DNA of 64,000 bases from JABDJX01 sp039942715 (GTDB lineage: Bacteria > Pseudomonadota > Alphaproteobacteria > Rhodobacterales > Rhodobacteraceae). Positions 32,700 through 41,770 of the stretch are shown here, one piece after another. Below the pieces are notes generated by a model. It did not search any database, was not told where the DNA came from, and worked only from the letters and a program-made list of their open reading frames with translations. Made by a program: the position numbers and the translations under genes. The stretch is from the NCBI GenBank assembly GCA_039942715.1, contig JBDVBY010000010.1, forward strand, positions 8,399-72,398. The letters run 5' to 3'. The stretch's first letter is position 1. Every line of letters starts with the position of its first letter.

Positions 32700-33881
32700 T
32701 CAAGCGGCGAGTTTTTTGCGTTCTTCCAATGCGGCAGCAGGGGGCGCAGCCGAGGCAACGCCCATTGTGGCAAGCGCCTCCTTCGCAGCGGCGACGACCT
32801 TGCGCATCACATGTTCGTCCATTTGCCCGATGCAGCCAACGCGGAACGAGTCCACAACCGTCAGCTTGCCCGGGTATATTATGAACCCTTTGTCTTTCAT
32901 CAACTCGTAAAATCGGTTGAATTCAAACGCAGGATCAGCGGGACAGAAAAAAGTAACAATTATCGGTGATAGCCAGCGGTTGGCCAAAAGGGTTTCAAAT
33001 CCAAGGTCGCGCATGCCATCAACCATCACATCGCGGTTGCGGGTGTATCTGGCTCCCCTGCCCGCAACGCCGCCCTCAAGTTCGTGGTGGCGCAGGGCTT
33101 CCATAAAGGCCGCGACCACATGCGTTGGTGGGGTAAACCGCCATTGACCCGTCTTGTTCATCGTCGCCCATTGCGCTTCGACATCAAGGCTAAGGGAATG
33201 GGCGTTGCCTTTGGCGTCTTCCAATTCGGACTTCAGAGCTATGACAAAACCAAAGCCCGGCACGCCTTCGATGCATTTGTTGGCGGATGAGACAAAGGCG
33301 ACGCATCCCAGCTTTTCAGGCTCCAGTGGGACGGCTCCAAAAGCCGACATTGAGTCTACCAGCAACTTGCGCCCGGCATCCTTTGTTGCTTCGGCTATTT
33401 CTTCGAGCGGGTTCAGAATACCGGACGAGGTTTCACAGTGAATCGCCAGAACATGTGTAATTTCGGGATCGTCCGACAAAATGCGCTCTACTTCGCTGCC
33501 GCGCGGAGGCAGATAGTCACCCTTGTCCAACACAACCTTGGCACGTCCCAGATAATCCATTGTTGAGGCCGCGCGCTGACCATAAGCACCGTTAGCGAGC
33601 ACCAGAACTTTTCCATTTTTGGGAACGAACGTACCTAGCATTGCTTCCACACAATACGATCCCGACCCTTGTATCGGCACGCAATCATACGACTCCGCAC
33701 CTGTTCCAATAAGCCCTAGCAGCTTGTCACGCATCTCCCGTGTCATCGCGCGAAAATCGTCATCCCAGCTGCCCCAGTCTTTGAGCATCGCCTGCTTTAC
33801 CACGAAAGAGGTGGTTAGCGGCCCCGGCGTCAGCAAATAGGGTTCACCCAATTCAGGAAGCGGTAACGGCGCGGCGTCCAT
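32700..33881 (-). CDS. phnW: 2-aminoethylphosphonate-pyruvate transaminase
   Basis: A 393-residue class V PLP aminotransferase that converts 2-aminoethylphosphonate and pyruvate to phosphonoacetaldehyde and alanine. Motifs include YLLTPGPLTTSFVVK at the start, CVPIQGSGSYCVEAML, LVDSMSAFGAVPL (Asp to pyridine N) and the PLP Lys in SSANKCIEGVPGFGF. The ATG at 33881 has AAAGGA about 9 nt upstream; frames further upstream lack conservation. It is the first gene of the long phosphonate operon and is divergent from a LysR regulator. Confidence 0.95.
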   Translation of the reverse strand: MDAAPLPLPELGEPYLLTPGPLTTSFVVKQAMLKDWGSWDDDFRAMTREMRDKLLGLIGTGAESYDCVPIQGSGSYCVEAMLGTFVPKNGKVLVLANGAYGQRAASTMDYLGRAKVVLDKGDYLPPRGSEVERILSDDPEITHVLAIHCETSSGILNPLEEIAEATKDAGRKLLVDSMSAFGAVPLEPEKLGCVAFVSSANKCIEGVPGFGFVIALKSELEDAKGNAHSLSLDVEAQWATMNKTGQWRFTPPTHVVAAFMEALRHHELEGGVAGRGARYTRNRDVMVDGMRDLGFETLLANRWLSPIIVTFFCPADPAFEFNRFYELMKDKGFIIYPGKLTVVDSFRVGCIGQMDEHVMRKVVAAAKEALATMGVASAAPPAAALEERKKLAA

Positions 33882-33926
33882 GGCAGAGATCCTTTGCAGC
33901 TTAGGCAAGGATATACGCACCATTAG

Positions 33927-33964
33927 CCTATATGAAAAATCTTCTTAATCTATTGTTCTATAGG
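33927..33964. promoter_or_regulatory. inverted repeat in the phnW-LysR divergent region
   Basis: CCTATA at 33927-33932 and TATAGG at 33959-33964 form a spaced inverted repeat in the AT-rich gap between the divergent phnW and lysR starts. It may hold the LysR binding sites controlling the phosphonate operon. Inferred from sequence and position. Confidence 0.4.
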
Positions 33965-33987
33965 ATTTGGTTATATAAAGTTTTCCT

Positions 33988-34851
33988 ATGCGATATACCC
34001 AACTCAGAGCCTTTCACAATGTCTCGTTGCATCAGGGGTTTTCCCGTGCGGCTGAGGCAATGAACCAGACACAGCCATCAATCTCGGATCAGGTCAGGAA
34101 GCTAGAACAGGCTAATGACACGCTCCTGTTTCATCGCGAAAACCGTCAGGTACGGCTGACGCAGTCAGGCGAGGATTTGTATCGTTTGACTCGCAAGTTC
34201 TTCGATGTCGAAGAACAGATTGGAGACTTTCTAGACCGCAAGCGCAGTGCAATTTCAGGCAAAATTCGGATCATTGCGGACTCAGCATTGCACATCACTG
34301 AAGCCATCGGAAAGTTCCGCAGAGACCACCCGCAGGTTTTTCTGTCCCTGCACACCGGCAATACAGAAGATGTCTTGCAGCGCCTGCGAAACTATGAGGC
34401 CGAAATCGGGGTAGTGGGTAGCTTCGAACCAGCCCCCGACGTTGACCTGGTTGATCTGGGTTTGTCGCCCATCGTTGCGATTACCCGAAAAGGCTATCTA
34501 AAAAACAAAACGATCACGCTATCTGATTTACAGGCTTATCCCCTTATCTTCCGAGAGCAAGGATCACGCACTCGCGCAAATCTTGAGACTGAAGCCAGGC
34601 GTCACAAGGTACGTCTGAAACCCGCGATTGAAGTAGAAGGCCGCGAGGCCATGCGCGAGATTGTTGCATCAGGAGCGGGCATCGGATTTCTGAGCGAGGC
34701 TGAATTTGGACATGATCAACGTTTGGTGCATTTCCCAATTGTAGGCTTGGGACTTTCCATGTCTGAAGCGATTGTCACGTTGAAAGCCAGACGCGACGTC
34801 CCGATGATCCGCGCCTTCAAGAAAAGCTTGTTGAAAGAACCCGCCGAGTGA
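33988..34851 (+). CDS. LysR-family regulator of aminoethylphosphonate catabolism
   Basis: A 287-residue LysR-type regulator with helix-turn-helix MRYTQLRAFHNVSLHQGFSR followed by AAEAMNQTQPSISDQVRKLE, and an effector domain from about residue 90. A specific LysR subgroup is known to accompany aminoethylphosphonate genes, and the divergent position to phnW fits it. It is convergent with aepW (25-bp gap), so it lies between the two phosphonate operons and could control both. The effector is probably aminoethylphosphonate or phosphonoacetaldehyde; not shown by sequence. Confidence 0.9.
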   Translation: MRYTQLRAFHNVSLHQGFSRAAEAMNQTQPSISDQVRKLEQANDTLLFHRENRQVRLTQSGEDLYRLTRKFFDVEEQIGDFLDRKRSAISGKIRIIADSALHITEAIGKFRRDHPQVFLSLHTGNTEDVLQRLRNYEAEIGVVGSFEPAPDVDLVDLGLSPIVAITRKGYLKNKTITLSDLQAYPLIFREQGSRTRANLETEARRHKVRLKPAIEVEGREAMREIVASGAGIGFLSEAEFGHDQRLVHFPIVGLGLSMSEAIVTLKARRDVPMIRAFKKSLLKEPAE

Positions 34852-34876
34852 TCTGACCGAAGCAGTAGTCGGAAAT

Positions 34877-36889
34877 CTAGCTTGTTCGCCAGGCTTGCGT
34901 TCTTCTAAGCAGCTTTCGGGACAAAAGCAGGTGGATGATCCGCGCGGCCGCATTCGTGTAAAAGATCATCATCCCCATGGCTGCCGCAGGCGCAATGTCG
35001 CCCGCGTCATCCATATTCAAGACTGCGATCGACGCCAGCGTTGTTGTTGGCGAATAAAGAAAAACCACAGCAGACACCGTAGTCATGGCGTTGACGAACA
35101 GATAAATTGATATGTCCAGAATTGCTGGCATGCAGACGGGAACGGTCACGCGACTGAATAACTTCATCGTCGGCTGTTTTAATGACGCCGACACAGATTC
35201 AAATTCCCGATCCATCTGTTTAAGCGCCGTGACGGCCGTCAGATGCGAAACTGTATAAAAGTGGGTCACGGTGCAAATCACCAGAATCGCGAGCGTGCCG
35301 TAAATGAAATTAAATGGGTTCGCCGGATTATTGAAAAAGAATATATACGCAAGGCCCAACACCATTCCCGGTATTGCCATGGGCAACATGGCAAACATTT
35401 GAAAGATAGCCCTGCCGGTCCCAAATCCGTTAGACTTTTCGACCAGGTAGGCTCCAAAAAAGACAACGCAAGTACCGATGATTGCTGTCAGAAAAGCCAA
35501 TTGGATCGAATTCACATAAGATCCCCAACCGCCACCATCCATCCGGTTAAAATCATAATTTTTCAGGCTGAAACTTAAGTCATAGGGCCAAAACTTTATC
35601 AAAGCAGCGTACTGACAGATGGCCAGAATGCCGACAATAAAGATTGCCACAAGCACGCTGTAAACCAAAAAGATATTGTCCATCTTCTTGTTTGGTGTTG
35701 GTTGATATGGAACCGAGCGCGCAGAGAGCGATGCGACTTGCTTTGACTGCACCAGTCTATCGATGGCAAAAGCAAGGATCGCGGGCACGATAAGCACGAC
35801 CGAAACAACCGCACCCATTTCAAAGTTTTGCTGACCGATCACCTGTTTGTAAATGTCCACGGCCAGCACATTGAACTGCCCGCCGATCACCTTGGGCAGG
35901 CCAAAATCGGTTATCACCAGGTTAAATACCACGAAAGCCGCCGAAATCAGTCCATAGCGCGCGCCGGGGATAGTCACAGTCCAAAACGTCCGCCAAGGCG
36001 TCGAGCGGAGACTGGTTGCGGCCTCATACAGACGTGCATCTGAGATCGCCAGAGCAGTAGAGATGATGATGAAAGCGTGTGGGAAAGTGAAGAATACTGA
36101 TCCGATAACGATGCCGATTGGTCCATATATGCTAGCCCCAAACAGCAGCTCTTTCATGATCCCTTGGTTTCCAAACAGATAGACCAGCGCGATGCCCGGA
36201 AGCAGAGACGGCACCAAGATGGGCGCCATGGCAATCAGTCGGAACACACCCTTAAAGCGCATACAGCTTCTGTTCAGCCCGTACGCAAACCAAAAGGCCA
36301 AGGCGACCGTGATGATTGTGCTTATGACAGCTATGAACAGCGAGTTTTTGATCGAGTTGGACAGCGCGGGCGTCGAGAAGTAGCTGACAAAGTTGCCAAG
36401 GCCCGTCGATTTTACCGGTCGCATCTGAACGCGGCGGAACGTGTTGCTATCTAGTTCCAGCCAATCTGTTCCGGTTTTTAATTCGGACCCAACTAGAAAA
36501 CGCCCTGAGTCAGACGTATTCCTGATCCGGTACATAACCGGGCTGCGAAAACTGAAATCGGGAAAGAATTGCGTTAGCCCCATGCGACTGTCGGAGCCAG
36601 CATTCAGGTCGCCTTGATCAATCACATTCATCTCGACGTTCAATTCCGCAGGCGTCAGGATAGTACCGTCAAATTTTCCATCCTCGTCGCTGACCTGAAG
36701 TTCGTATCCGCTCAAGTCGTATTGAAAGGTTGAAAAGCTCTTTGACAGCATGGCCCACAATGGCAAAACCATTGTCACGAGCAGATATACCGCGATCATT
36801 GCCATCCCAAGACGCATGATAATGTCGTCCCGGCTTAGTCGCCCTTTGACGTTTGGTCCACTTGGCAGAGACGCGGATAAGTCAGCCAT
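34877..36889 (-). CDS. aepW: 2-aminoethylphosphonate ABC transporter, fused double permease
   Basis: A 670-residue membrane protein with one N-terminal helix (about 25-47), a long periplasmic stretch (about 50-170) and two MetI-type permease domains. The two EAA-type loops are EAATSLRSTPWRTFWTVTIP and EFESVSASLKQPTMKLFSRV, each expected to dock an ATPase subunit. It belongs to the iron/spermidine-like permeases found with aminoethylphosphonate binding proteins. The start ATG at 36889 shares a base with the ATPase stop (TGATG); upstream frame extension lies inside the ATPase gene and is not used. Confidence 0.9.
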   Translation of the reverse strand: MADLSASLPSGPNVKGRLSRDDIIMRLGMAMIAVYLLVTMVLPLWAMLSKSFSTFQYDLSGYELQVSDEDGKFDGTILTPAELNVEMNVIDQGDLNAGSDSRMGLTQFFPDFSFRSPVMYRIRNTSDSGRFLVGSELKTGTDWLELDSNTFRRVQMRPVKSTGLGNFVSYFSTPALSNSIKNSLFIAVISTIITVALAFWFAYGLNRSCMRFKGVFRLIAMAPILVPSLLPGIALVYLFGNQGIMKELLFGASIYGPIGIVIGSVFFTFPHAFIIISTALAISDARLYEAATSLRSTPWRTFWTVTIPGARYGLISAAFVVFNLVITDFGLPKVIGGQFNVLAVDIYKQVIGQQNFEMGAVVSVVLIVPAILAFAIDRLVQSKQVASLSARSVPYQPTPNKKMDNIFLVYSVLVAIFIVGILAICQYAALIKFWPYDLSFSLKNYDFNRMDGGGWGSYVNSIQLAFLTAIIGTCVVFFGAYLVEKSNGFGTGRAIFQMFAMLPMAIPGMVLGLAYIFFFNNPANPFNFIYGTLAILVICTVTHFYTVSHLTAVTALKQMDREFESVSASLKQPTMKLFSRVTVPVCMPAILDISIYLFVNAMTTVSAVVFLYSPTTTLASIAVLNMDDAGDIAPAAAMGMMIFYTNAAARIIHLLLSRKLLRRTQAWRTS

Positions 36890-38016
36890 CAGCCTGCCTC
36901 CGGCGCAAAAACCATCAAACGTTCGCTTGGCAATTCGATTGTCATGGTCATCTTTTCTGCCAGTTCTAGCCGCCGTACTGCGTTGATCGAGAAATCCGCA
37001 AGAAGCTCCGCACCGCCAAATCTCTCGCTTGCCAAGCGACAACGCCAGAACGAGCCAAGGAATTCCATTTCATCGACCACGACATCGAAAGCATTTTCGG
37101 GCGTTTCGATGATGTCCTCACGTCCCGGCGATCGAGCTCCGTCGCCATGAGGAATAACGTCCTCAGGCCGGATGGCCGCAATCACATTATCACCTTGCTC
37201 GAAACTATGCGGTCGGCAGATCATGGCAGCATCACCAAATTTAACTTTGCCCGTAGCCCCAGCAGTGGCGGGGATTTGGTTCATCTCGCCGATGAAATCA
37301 GCAACAAACAATGTGGCCGGGTCACGATAGATGTCAGTTGGCGATCCCACTTGTTCGATCACGCCGTGGTTCATCACAACAATCCGGTCAGCCATTGAAA
37401 GGGCTTCCTCCTGATCGTGGGTCACCATCACGGTTGTCACACCAAGCTTGCGCTGCAGTTCTTTAATTTCATGTCTCAGATGAACGCGCACCTTGGCATC
37501 CAAGGCTGACAATGGTTCGTCGAGCAAGAGCAGGCCGGGATTCGTCGCAATTGCGCGTGCGAGGGCGATCCGCTGTTGCTGTCCACCAGAAAGCTGGGCG
37601 GGATACTTGTCACCTTGATCCGGTAGTCCAACAAGTTCCAGTAATTCGGAAACGCGGGATTCGATATCGGGCTTGCTGCGGCCAGTGTTTTCCAGCCCAA
37701 AGGCAATGTTCTTTTTGATCGTCAGGTTCGGGAATAGAGCATACGACTGGAAAACGATGCCGAAATCCCGCGATGACGGCGGCAAATCGGAAACGACTTT
37801 ACCAGCCTGAATTGTCTTACCCTTGGTTTGCAGATCCAATCCCGCAATCGCGCGCAACAACGTCGTTTTTCCACACCCGGACGGGCCAAGAAAGCAGACG
37901 AACTCGCCTTCCTGAACGTCCAAAGAAATGTCCCTCAGTGCGATGAAATCGCCAAAAGCCTTCCATAGACCTTCGATACTTAGATATGGCTGCTCTACGG
38001 CAGTGGTATCGGTCAC
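36889..38016 (-). CDS. aepV: 2-aminoethylphosphonate ABC transporter ATP-binding protein
   Basis: A 375-residue ABC ATPase. Walker A is GPSGCGKTT, the signature is LSGGQQQRIALARA, Walker B is LLLLDEPLSALD and the switch is VTHDQEEAL. The C-terminal 120 residues form a TOBE-like regulatory domain (IAAIRPEDVIPHG). The GTG at 38016 is chosen as start because AGGGG lies about 7 nt upstream; a TTG at 38055 is less likely. It is preceded by a stem-loop after aepX and overlaps aepW by one base. Confidence 0.92.
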   Translation of the reverse strand: MTDTTAVEQPYLSIEGLWKAFGDFIALRDISLDVQEGEFVCFLGPSGCGKTTLLRAIAGLDLQTKGKTIQAGKVVSDLPPSSRDFGIVFQSYALFPNLTIKKNIAFGLENTGRSKPDIESRVSELLELVGLPDQGDKYPAQLSGGQQQRIALARAIATNPGLLLLDEPLSALDAKVRVHLRHEIKELQRKLGVTTVMVTHDQEEALSMADRIVVMNHGVIEQVGSPTDIYRDPATLFVADFIGEMNQIPATAGATGKVKFGDAAMICRPHSFEQGDNVIAAIRPEDVIPHGDGARSPGREDIIETPENAFDVVVDEMEFLGSFWRCRLASERFGGAELLADFSINAVRRLELAEKMTMTIELPSERLMVFAPEAG

Positions 38017-38070
38017 GTTGCGGCCCCTACCCGGAAAAATGGAATTTTCCGCCAATGGCGGACAGAAAAA

Positions 38071-38097
38071 CAGGAGGGCAGAATGACCACCCTCCTG
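38071..38097 (-). promoter_or_regulatory. stem-loop between aepX and aepV
   Basis: A perfect 8-bp stem (CAGGAGGG 38071-38078, CCCTCCTG 38090-38097) with an 11-nt loop. On the - strand it is followed by TTTTTC, so it could act as a leaky terminator as well as a 3'-end stabiliser of the binding-protein mRNA. Confidence 0.75.
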
Positions 38098-38110
38098 CTA
38101 ACTTTGGAAC

Positions 38111-39133
38111 TTAGCCCTTAGGCTCGGACTTGCCGTCGTACCGGCTCTGCCATTCTTTCAGTATTTCAGCGCGGTTGTTTGCAGCGAATTCAAAGTCGTT
38201 GTCGATCATTGCGTCCAACAGACCTTCTGGAAAAAACTCGACTGGTTTTGCAACACCCGGCATAGCGACAACGGCATATCCCGTATTATACATTTCCATC
38301 GCTTCTTTCGTTACCGTGAAATCAACCAGTTTCTGGGCTGCTTCAAGATCATCTGTCCCGGCGACGATAGCTGTTGCTTCCATATCCCAACCAACACCTT
38401 CGCTTGGCACAATGATTTCCAGCGGAGCTCCCTCAGCTTTAGATTTCGCGCCGCGGAATGCGAATGACACACCAATAGGGATTTCACCAGCGGCAGCCAG
38501 CTTGCACGGCTTTGAACCCGAATGAGTATATCGCGCAATATTCTCGTGCAATGCATCCATATACTCCCAACCGCCTTCTTCGCCGAACATTTGCAGCCAG
38601 CTTGATACGTCAAGGAAACCTGTTCCTGAGGAGTTTGGGTTCGGCATGATGACGTGGCCCTGATACATTGGATCAGTCAGATCTTTCCAAGATGTCGGTG
38701 GTGTCAGGCCAGCTTTTTCGGCTTCAACGGTGTTATAGCAAACCGAAGCAACCCAGGCATCCATGCCCACCCAAGTCGGTGTGTCGCCCTTATCGACAAA
38801 TTTGGGGTCCAACATTTCAACGCCAGCGGGTGCGTATGGCTCAAGCATGCCTTCCGACTTCAAAAGAAGCAGCGAAGTTGCGGCAAGGCCCCAGACTACG
38901 TCAGCCTGTGGATTGTCGCGCTCAGCCAAAAGTTTGGCAGTTACAACGCCCGTAGAATCGCGCACCCAGTTAATCTTGATATCTGGATGGTGCGCATTAA
39001 AGGTCTCGGCATAGCGCGCAAGGTCTTCTGCCTCAACAGCGGTATATACCGTAAGTTCGGTTTCTGCTTGAGCAGCAGTCGCAGCCATCAGGCCGGCGAC
39101 CACCGAGGCAATTATCTTTGACTTATACTTCAT
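38111..39133 (-). CDS. aepX: 2-aminoethylphosphonate ABC transporter substrate-binding protein
   Basis: A 340-residue periplasmic protein with a signal peptide (about 1-23, ending AAQAE) and an iron/thiamine-type binding fold. Motifs include ELTVYTAVEAEDLARYAETF at the mature start, INWVRDSTGVVTAKLLAERD, and IMPNPNSSGTGF, the phosphonate-contact type Ser/Thr loop. AGGAGG lies upstream of the ATG. It heads the aepXVW transport genes and follows the amine dehydrogenase gene by 70 bp. AepX-type proteins of marine bacteria bind 2-aminoethylphosphonate tightly; identity here is inferred from family and location. Confidence 0.9.
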   Translation of the reverse strand: MKYKSKIIASVVAGLMAATAAQAETELTVYTAVEAEDLARYAETFNAHHPDIKINWVRDSTGVVTAKLLAERDNPQADVVWGLAATSLLLLKSEGMLEPYAPAGVEMLDPKFVDKGDTPTWVGMDAWVASVCYNTVEAEKAGLTPPTSWKDLTDPMYQGHVIMPNPNSSGTGFLDVSSWLQMFGEEGGWEYMDALHENIARYTHSGSKPCKLAAAGEIPIGVSFAFRGAKSKAEGAPLEIIVPSEGVGWDMEATAIVAGTDDLEAAQKLVDFTVTKEAMEMYNTGYAVVAMPGVAKPVEFFPEGLLDAMIDNDFEFAANNRAEILKEWQSRYDGKSEPKG

Positions 39134-39203
39134 GGTTTCCTCCTTGTTGTCGTCAGTTATTTATTTTTTTTGTGAAAGCAGCGTGACAGAAATTGCCAGC
39201 ATA

Positions 39204-41699
39204 TCAAGCAGCAGGCTGCTGTTTTACCTCCTCGCTTGATACATCGGCCTTCGGTCTTTCGCCTTTTGGATCATACGGAGTTCGAAGATAGGCGTCCGCT
39301 TTCAGCGTTTGTCCGGCCAAATTCACTTCTATCAAAGCGTCTGCTAAAAATTCGCGCGTGATCGGCTCGGGTGTGTGCATGTGACAAAGCGCAACCGACG
39401 CACCAAAAGTATGGCTGTAGGCTGCAGAGCGCACTTCGCCCACCTCCTGACCATTGCATAGCACGCCTTCGCCGCCCCAAAGTTGCGCCTGCTCGTCGTC
39501 TAAAATCAGTTGCACAACGCGCTTTTTCAGATGATCGGGATCACTTTTCGCGGCAATCAACGCATCACGCCCAAGAAAACCATCAGGTTTGTCCCAGTCG
39601 ATCGCAAAACTCAGGCCTGCCTGAAGCGGTGTAAGGTCAGGCGTCAATTCACGGCTCCAAGCGCGGAATCCCTTTTCAATCCGCAGCCCCTCTAGAGCAT
39701 AGTATCCTGCATCGCGAATGCCATGCGCCGCACCTGCCGCCATGATCTCATCATAAACGCCAGCAGCAAATTCGACAGGAACCAAAAGCTCCCAACCCAG
39801 TTCGCCGACGTACGTCATGCGGTTGGCGATGACGGTGGCATAGCCGAGGTCCAGTTTTTGGTGCGTCCCGAACGGGAATTTTGAGTTAGCTAAAGAAGCA
39901 CGCGACAAGGGTTGCAACACATCGCGCGACTTTGGCCCCATAACAGACAGCACCGCCCATGCGGCGGTAACATCTGTCAGGAAAGCATGTGCGTCTTCGC
40001 TGAAATTTTTCGAAATCCAATCCGCGTCCCGAACCGACTGAGCCGAACCGGTGACAATCAGAAACTCGTTTGTCTTCAGCCTTAAGACCGTCAGGTCGCT
40101 TTCGTATCCTCCACGCACGTTCAACAATCCGGTGTAGACAGTTTGACCAACCGAGACATCAATATTCGCAGTGCATATCCGATTGAGCTCCCGGGCAGCA
40201 TCGCGCCCTTGCACCAATAGTTTCGCGAAGGAACTTTGGTCGAAGACGCCCACACCATTGCGAACAGCTTCGTGTTCGGCTTTCACTGCGTCGTGCCAGT
40301 TTTGGCGACCAAAGCTGTACTCAATGCTCGCATCGGTGTCGCTGGTCGCGAAATAGTTGGCGCGCTCCCACCCCATTTTCGATCCGAACACTGCACCCTT
40401 GGCCGCAAGCCGATCATAAAGGGCCGAACGGCGAAAAGGTCGTGCAGATGTCAGCTCTAGGTTTGGCCATGGCATCGCATAGTGCAAGCCAAGCGTCTCC
40501 TTGACCCGATCATGTAGCCACTGCGGATTATTGTTGAAATCAGCGAAACGCCGAATGTCGACAGCGAACAGATCCATCGTCGGCGCACCTTCGATGATCC
40601 ATTCTGCGAGGGCGCGCCCTGCCCCACCGGCACTGGCAATGCCCATGGAATTGAAACCTGCTCCGACGAAGAAATTCTTCAGATTTGGCGCTTCACCCAG
40701 AAGATAGTTATTGTCGGGCGTAAAGCTCTCTGGACCGTTATAAAACTTGCGCACCCCGGCCTCGGCCAGTTGCGGCACTCGCGTCAAACCGTTTTCCAGC
40801 AGTATCTCAAACTGATCCCAGTCATCTTCCAGCAGTTGAAAGAAGAACTTTTCGGGAATGCCATTCATCGCCCAGGGCTTGGCTTCGGGCTCAAACCCGC
40901 CAAGAACTAGTCCTCCGGTTTCTTGCTTGAAATAGATGTAACCGTCGGGGTCACGCAGGACAGGTAAATCTGGCGTCACGCCTTCGATTTTCTCTGTCAC
41001 AATATACATATGTTCAGCCGAATGCAGCGGCACATCGACGCCACACATCAGACCAACTTGGCGCGCCCACTGGCCGGCGCAATTGATGACCACACGCGTT
41101 TTAATCGTACCCTTGTCGGTCGTCACGCCAGTAACTGACTCCCCATCAGTCAGGATATCCGTCACCTCGACGCCCTCGACAATCGTGGCGCCTTTCATCC
41201 GCGCCCCTTTGGCCAGTGACTGCGTAAGATCGGTAGGATTGGCTTTACCGTCGCCCGGCATCCAAAGCCCACCTTTCAAATCTTCGGATTGCATTACCGG
41301 CCATTTGGCCTGCGCTTCATTCGGCGTGATCACGTCAACTTCGACGCCCTGCGCGCGGGCCGAAGCTGCGGTGCGCAGAAGCATTGTCATTCGGTCGTCA
41401 GTACGGGCCACAGTAACCGAGCCGCATTCGTTCCAACCCGTTGCAAGACCTGTTTCTGCTTCGATTTCAGAGTAAAGCTGCGTCGAGTATCGGATCAGCT
41501 TTGTCATCGCAGGGGTAGAGCGAAGCTGTCCCACCAGCCCAGCCGCGTGCCAAGTGGTCCCACAACTGAGTTGCCCCTGCTCAAGCAAGACAACATCCGA
41601 TTTGCCAAATTTTGCAAGATGATAGGCGACCGAAACTCCGACTATGCCACCACCAATGATGACATATTCAGCTTGATCAGGCACTTTTGGCGAAGGCAT
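39204..41699 (-). CDS. FAD/folate-dependent N-methyl amine dehydrogenase (dimethylglycine dehydrogenase-like)
   Basis: An 831-residue two-part enzyme. The first ~430 residues are a DAO-type FAD domain (YVIIGGGIVGVSVAYHLAKF) with TTWHAAGLVGQLR, where His51 is the usual covalent FAD site. The rest is a GcvT-like aminomethyltransferase domain (e.g. YVGELGWELLVPVEFAAGVY) that passes the released C1 unit to tetrahydrofolate. Family members demethylate dimethylglycine, sarcosine and related amines. It lies 70 bp before aepX and 71 bp after a DeoR gene on the same strand, so a substrate such as N-methylated aminoethylphosphonate is plausible. One of three paralogues in the window. Confidence 0.85.
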   Translation of the reverse strand: MPSPKVPDQAEYVIIGGGIVGVSVAYHLAKFGKSDVVLLEQGQLSCGTTWHAAGLVGQLRSTPAMTKLIRYSTQLYSEIEAETGLATGWNECGSVTVARTDDRMTMLLRTAASARAQGVEVDVITPNEAQAKWPVMQSEDLKGGLWMPGDGKANPTDLTQSLAKGARMKGATIVEGVEVTDILTDGESVTGVTTDKGTIKTRVVINCAGQWARQVGLMCGVDVPLHSAEHMYIVTEKIEGVTPDLPVLRDPDGYIYFKQETGGLVLGGFEPEAKPWAMNGIPEKFFFQLLEDDWDQFEILLENGLTRVPQLAEAGVRKFYNGPESFTPDNNYLLGEAPNLKNFFVGAGFNSMGIASAGGAGRALAEWIIEGAPTMDLFAVDIRRFADFNNNPQWLHDRVKETLGLHYAMPWPNLELTSARPFRRSALYDRLAAKGAVFGSKMGWERANYFATSDTDASIEYSFGRQNWHDAVKAEHEAVRNGVGVFDQSSFAKLLVQGRDAARELNRICTANIDVSVGQTVYTGLLNVRGGYESDLTVLRLKTNEFLIVTGSAQSVRDADWISKNFSEDAHAFLTDVTAAWAVLSVMGPKSRDVLQPLSRASLANSKFPFGTHQKLDLGYATVIANRMTYVGELGWELLVPVEFAAGVYDEIMAAGAAHGIRDAGYYALEGLRIEKGFRAWSRELTPDLTPLQAGLSFAIDWDKPDGFLGRDALIAAKSDPDHLKKRVVQLILDDEQAQLWGGEGVLCNGQEVGEVRSAAYSHTFGASVALCHMHTPEPITREFLADALIEVNLAGQTLKADAYLRTPYDPKGERPKADVSSEEVKQQPAA

Positions 41700-41770
41700 T
41701 AGGCGCAGTTTCCCCAGTCAGCGAACACCAACGACTATCCAACGGTTTGCAAAATTTTGCAAAGGAAATT

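Noticed and set aside
36890..37042. N-terminal extension of the aepW permease
   Set aside because: It lies inside aepV and has no membrane segment; the ATG at 36889 couples exactly to the aepV stop.
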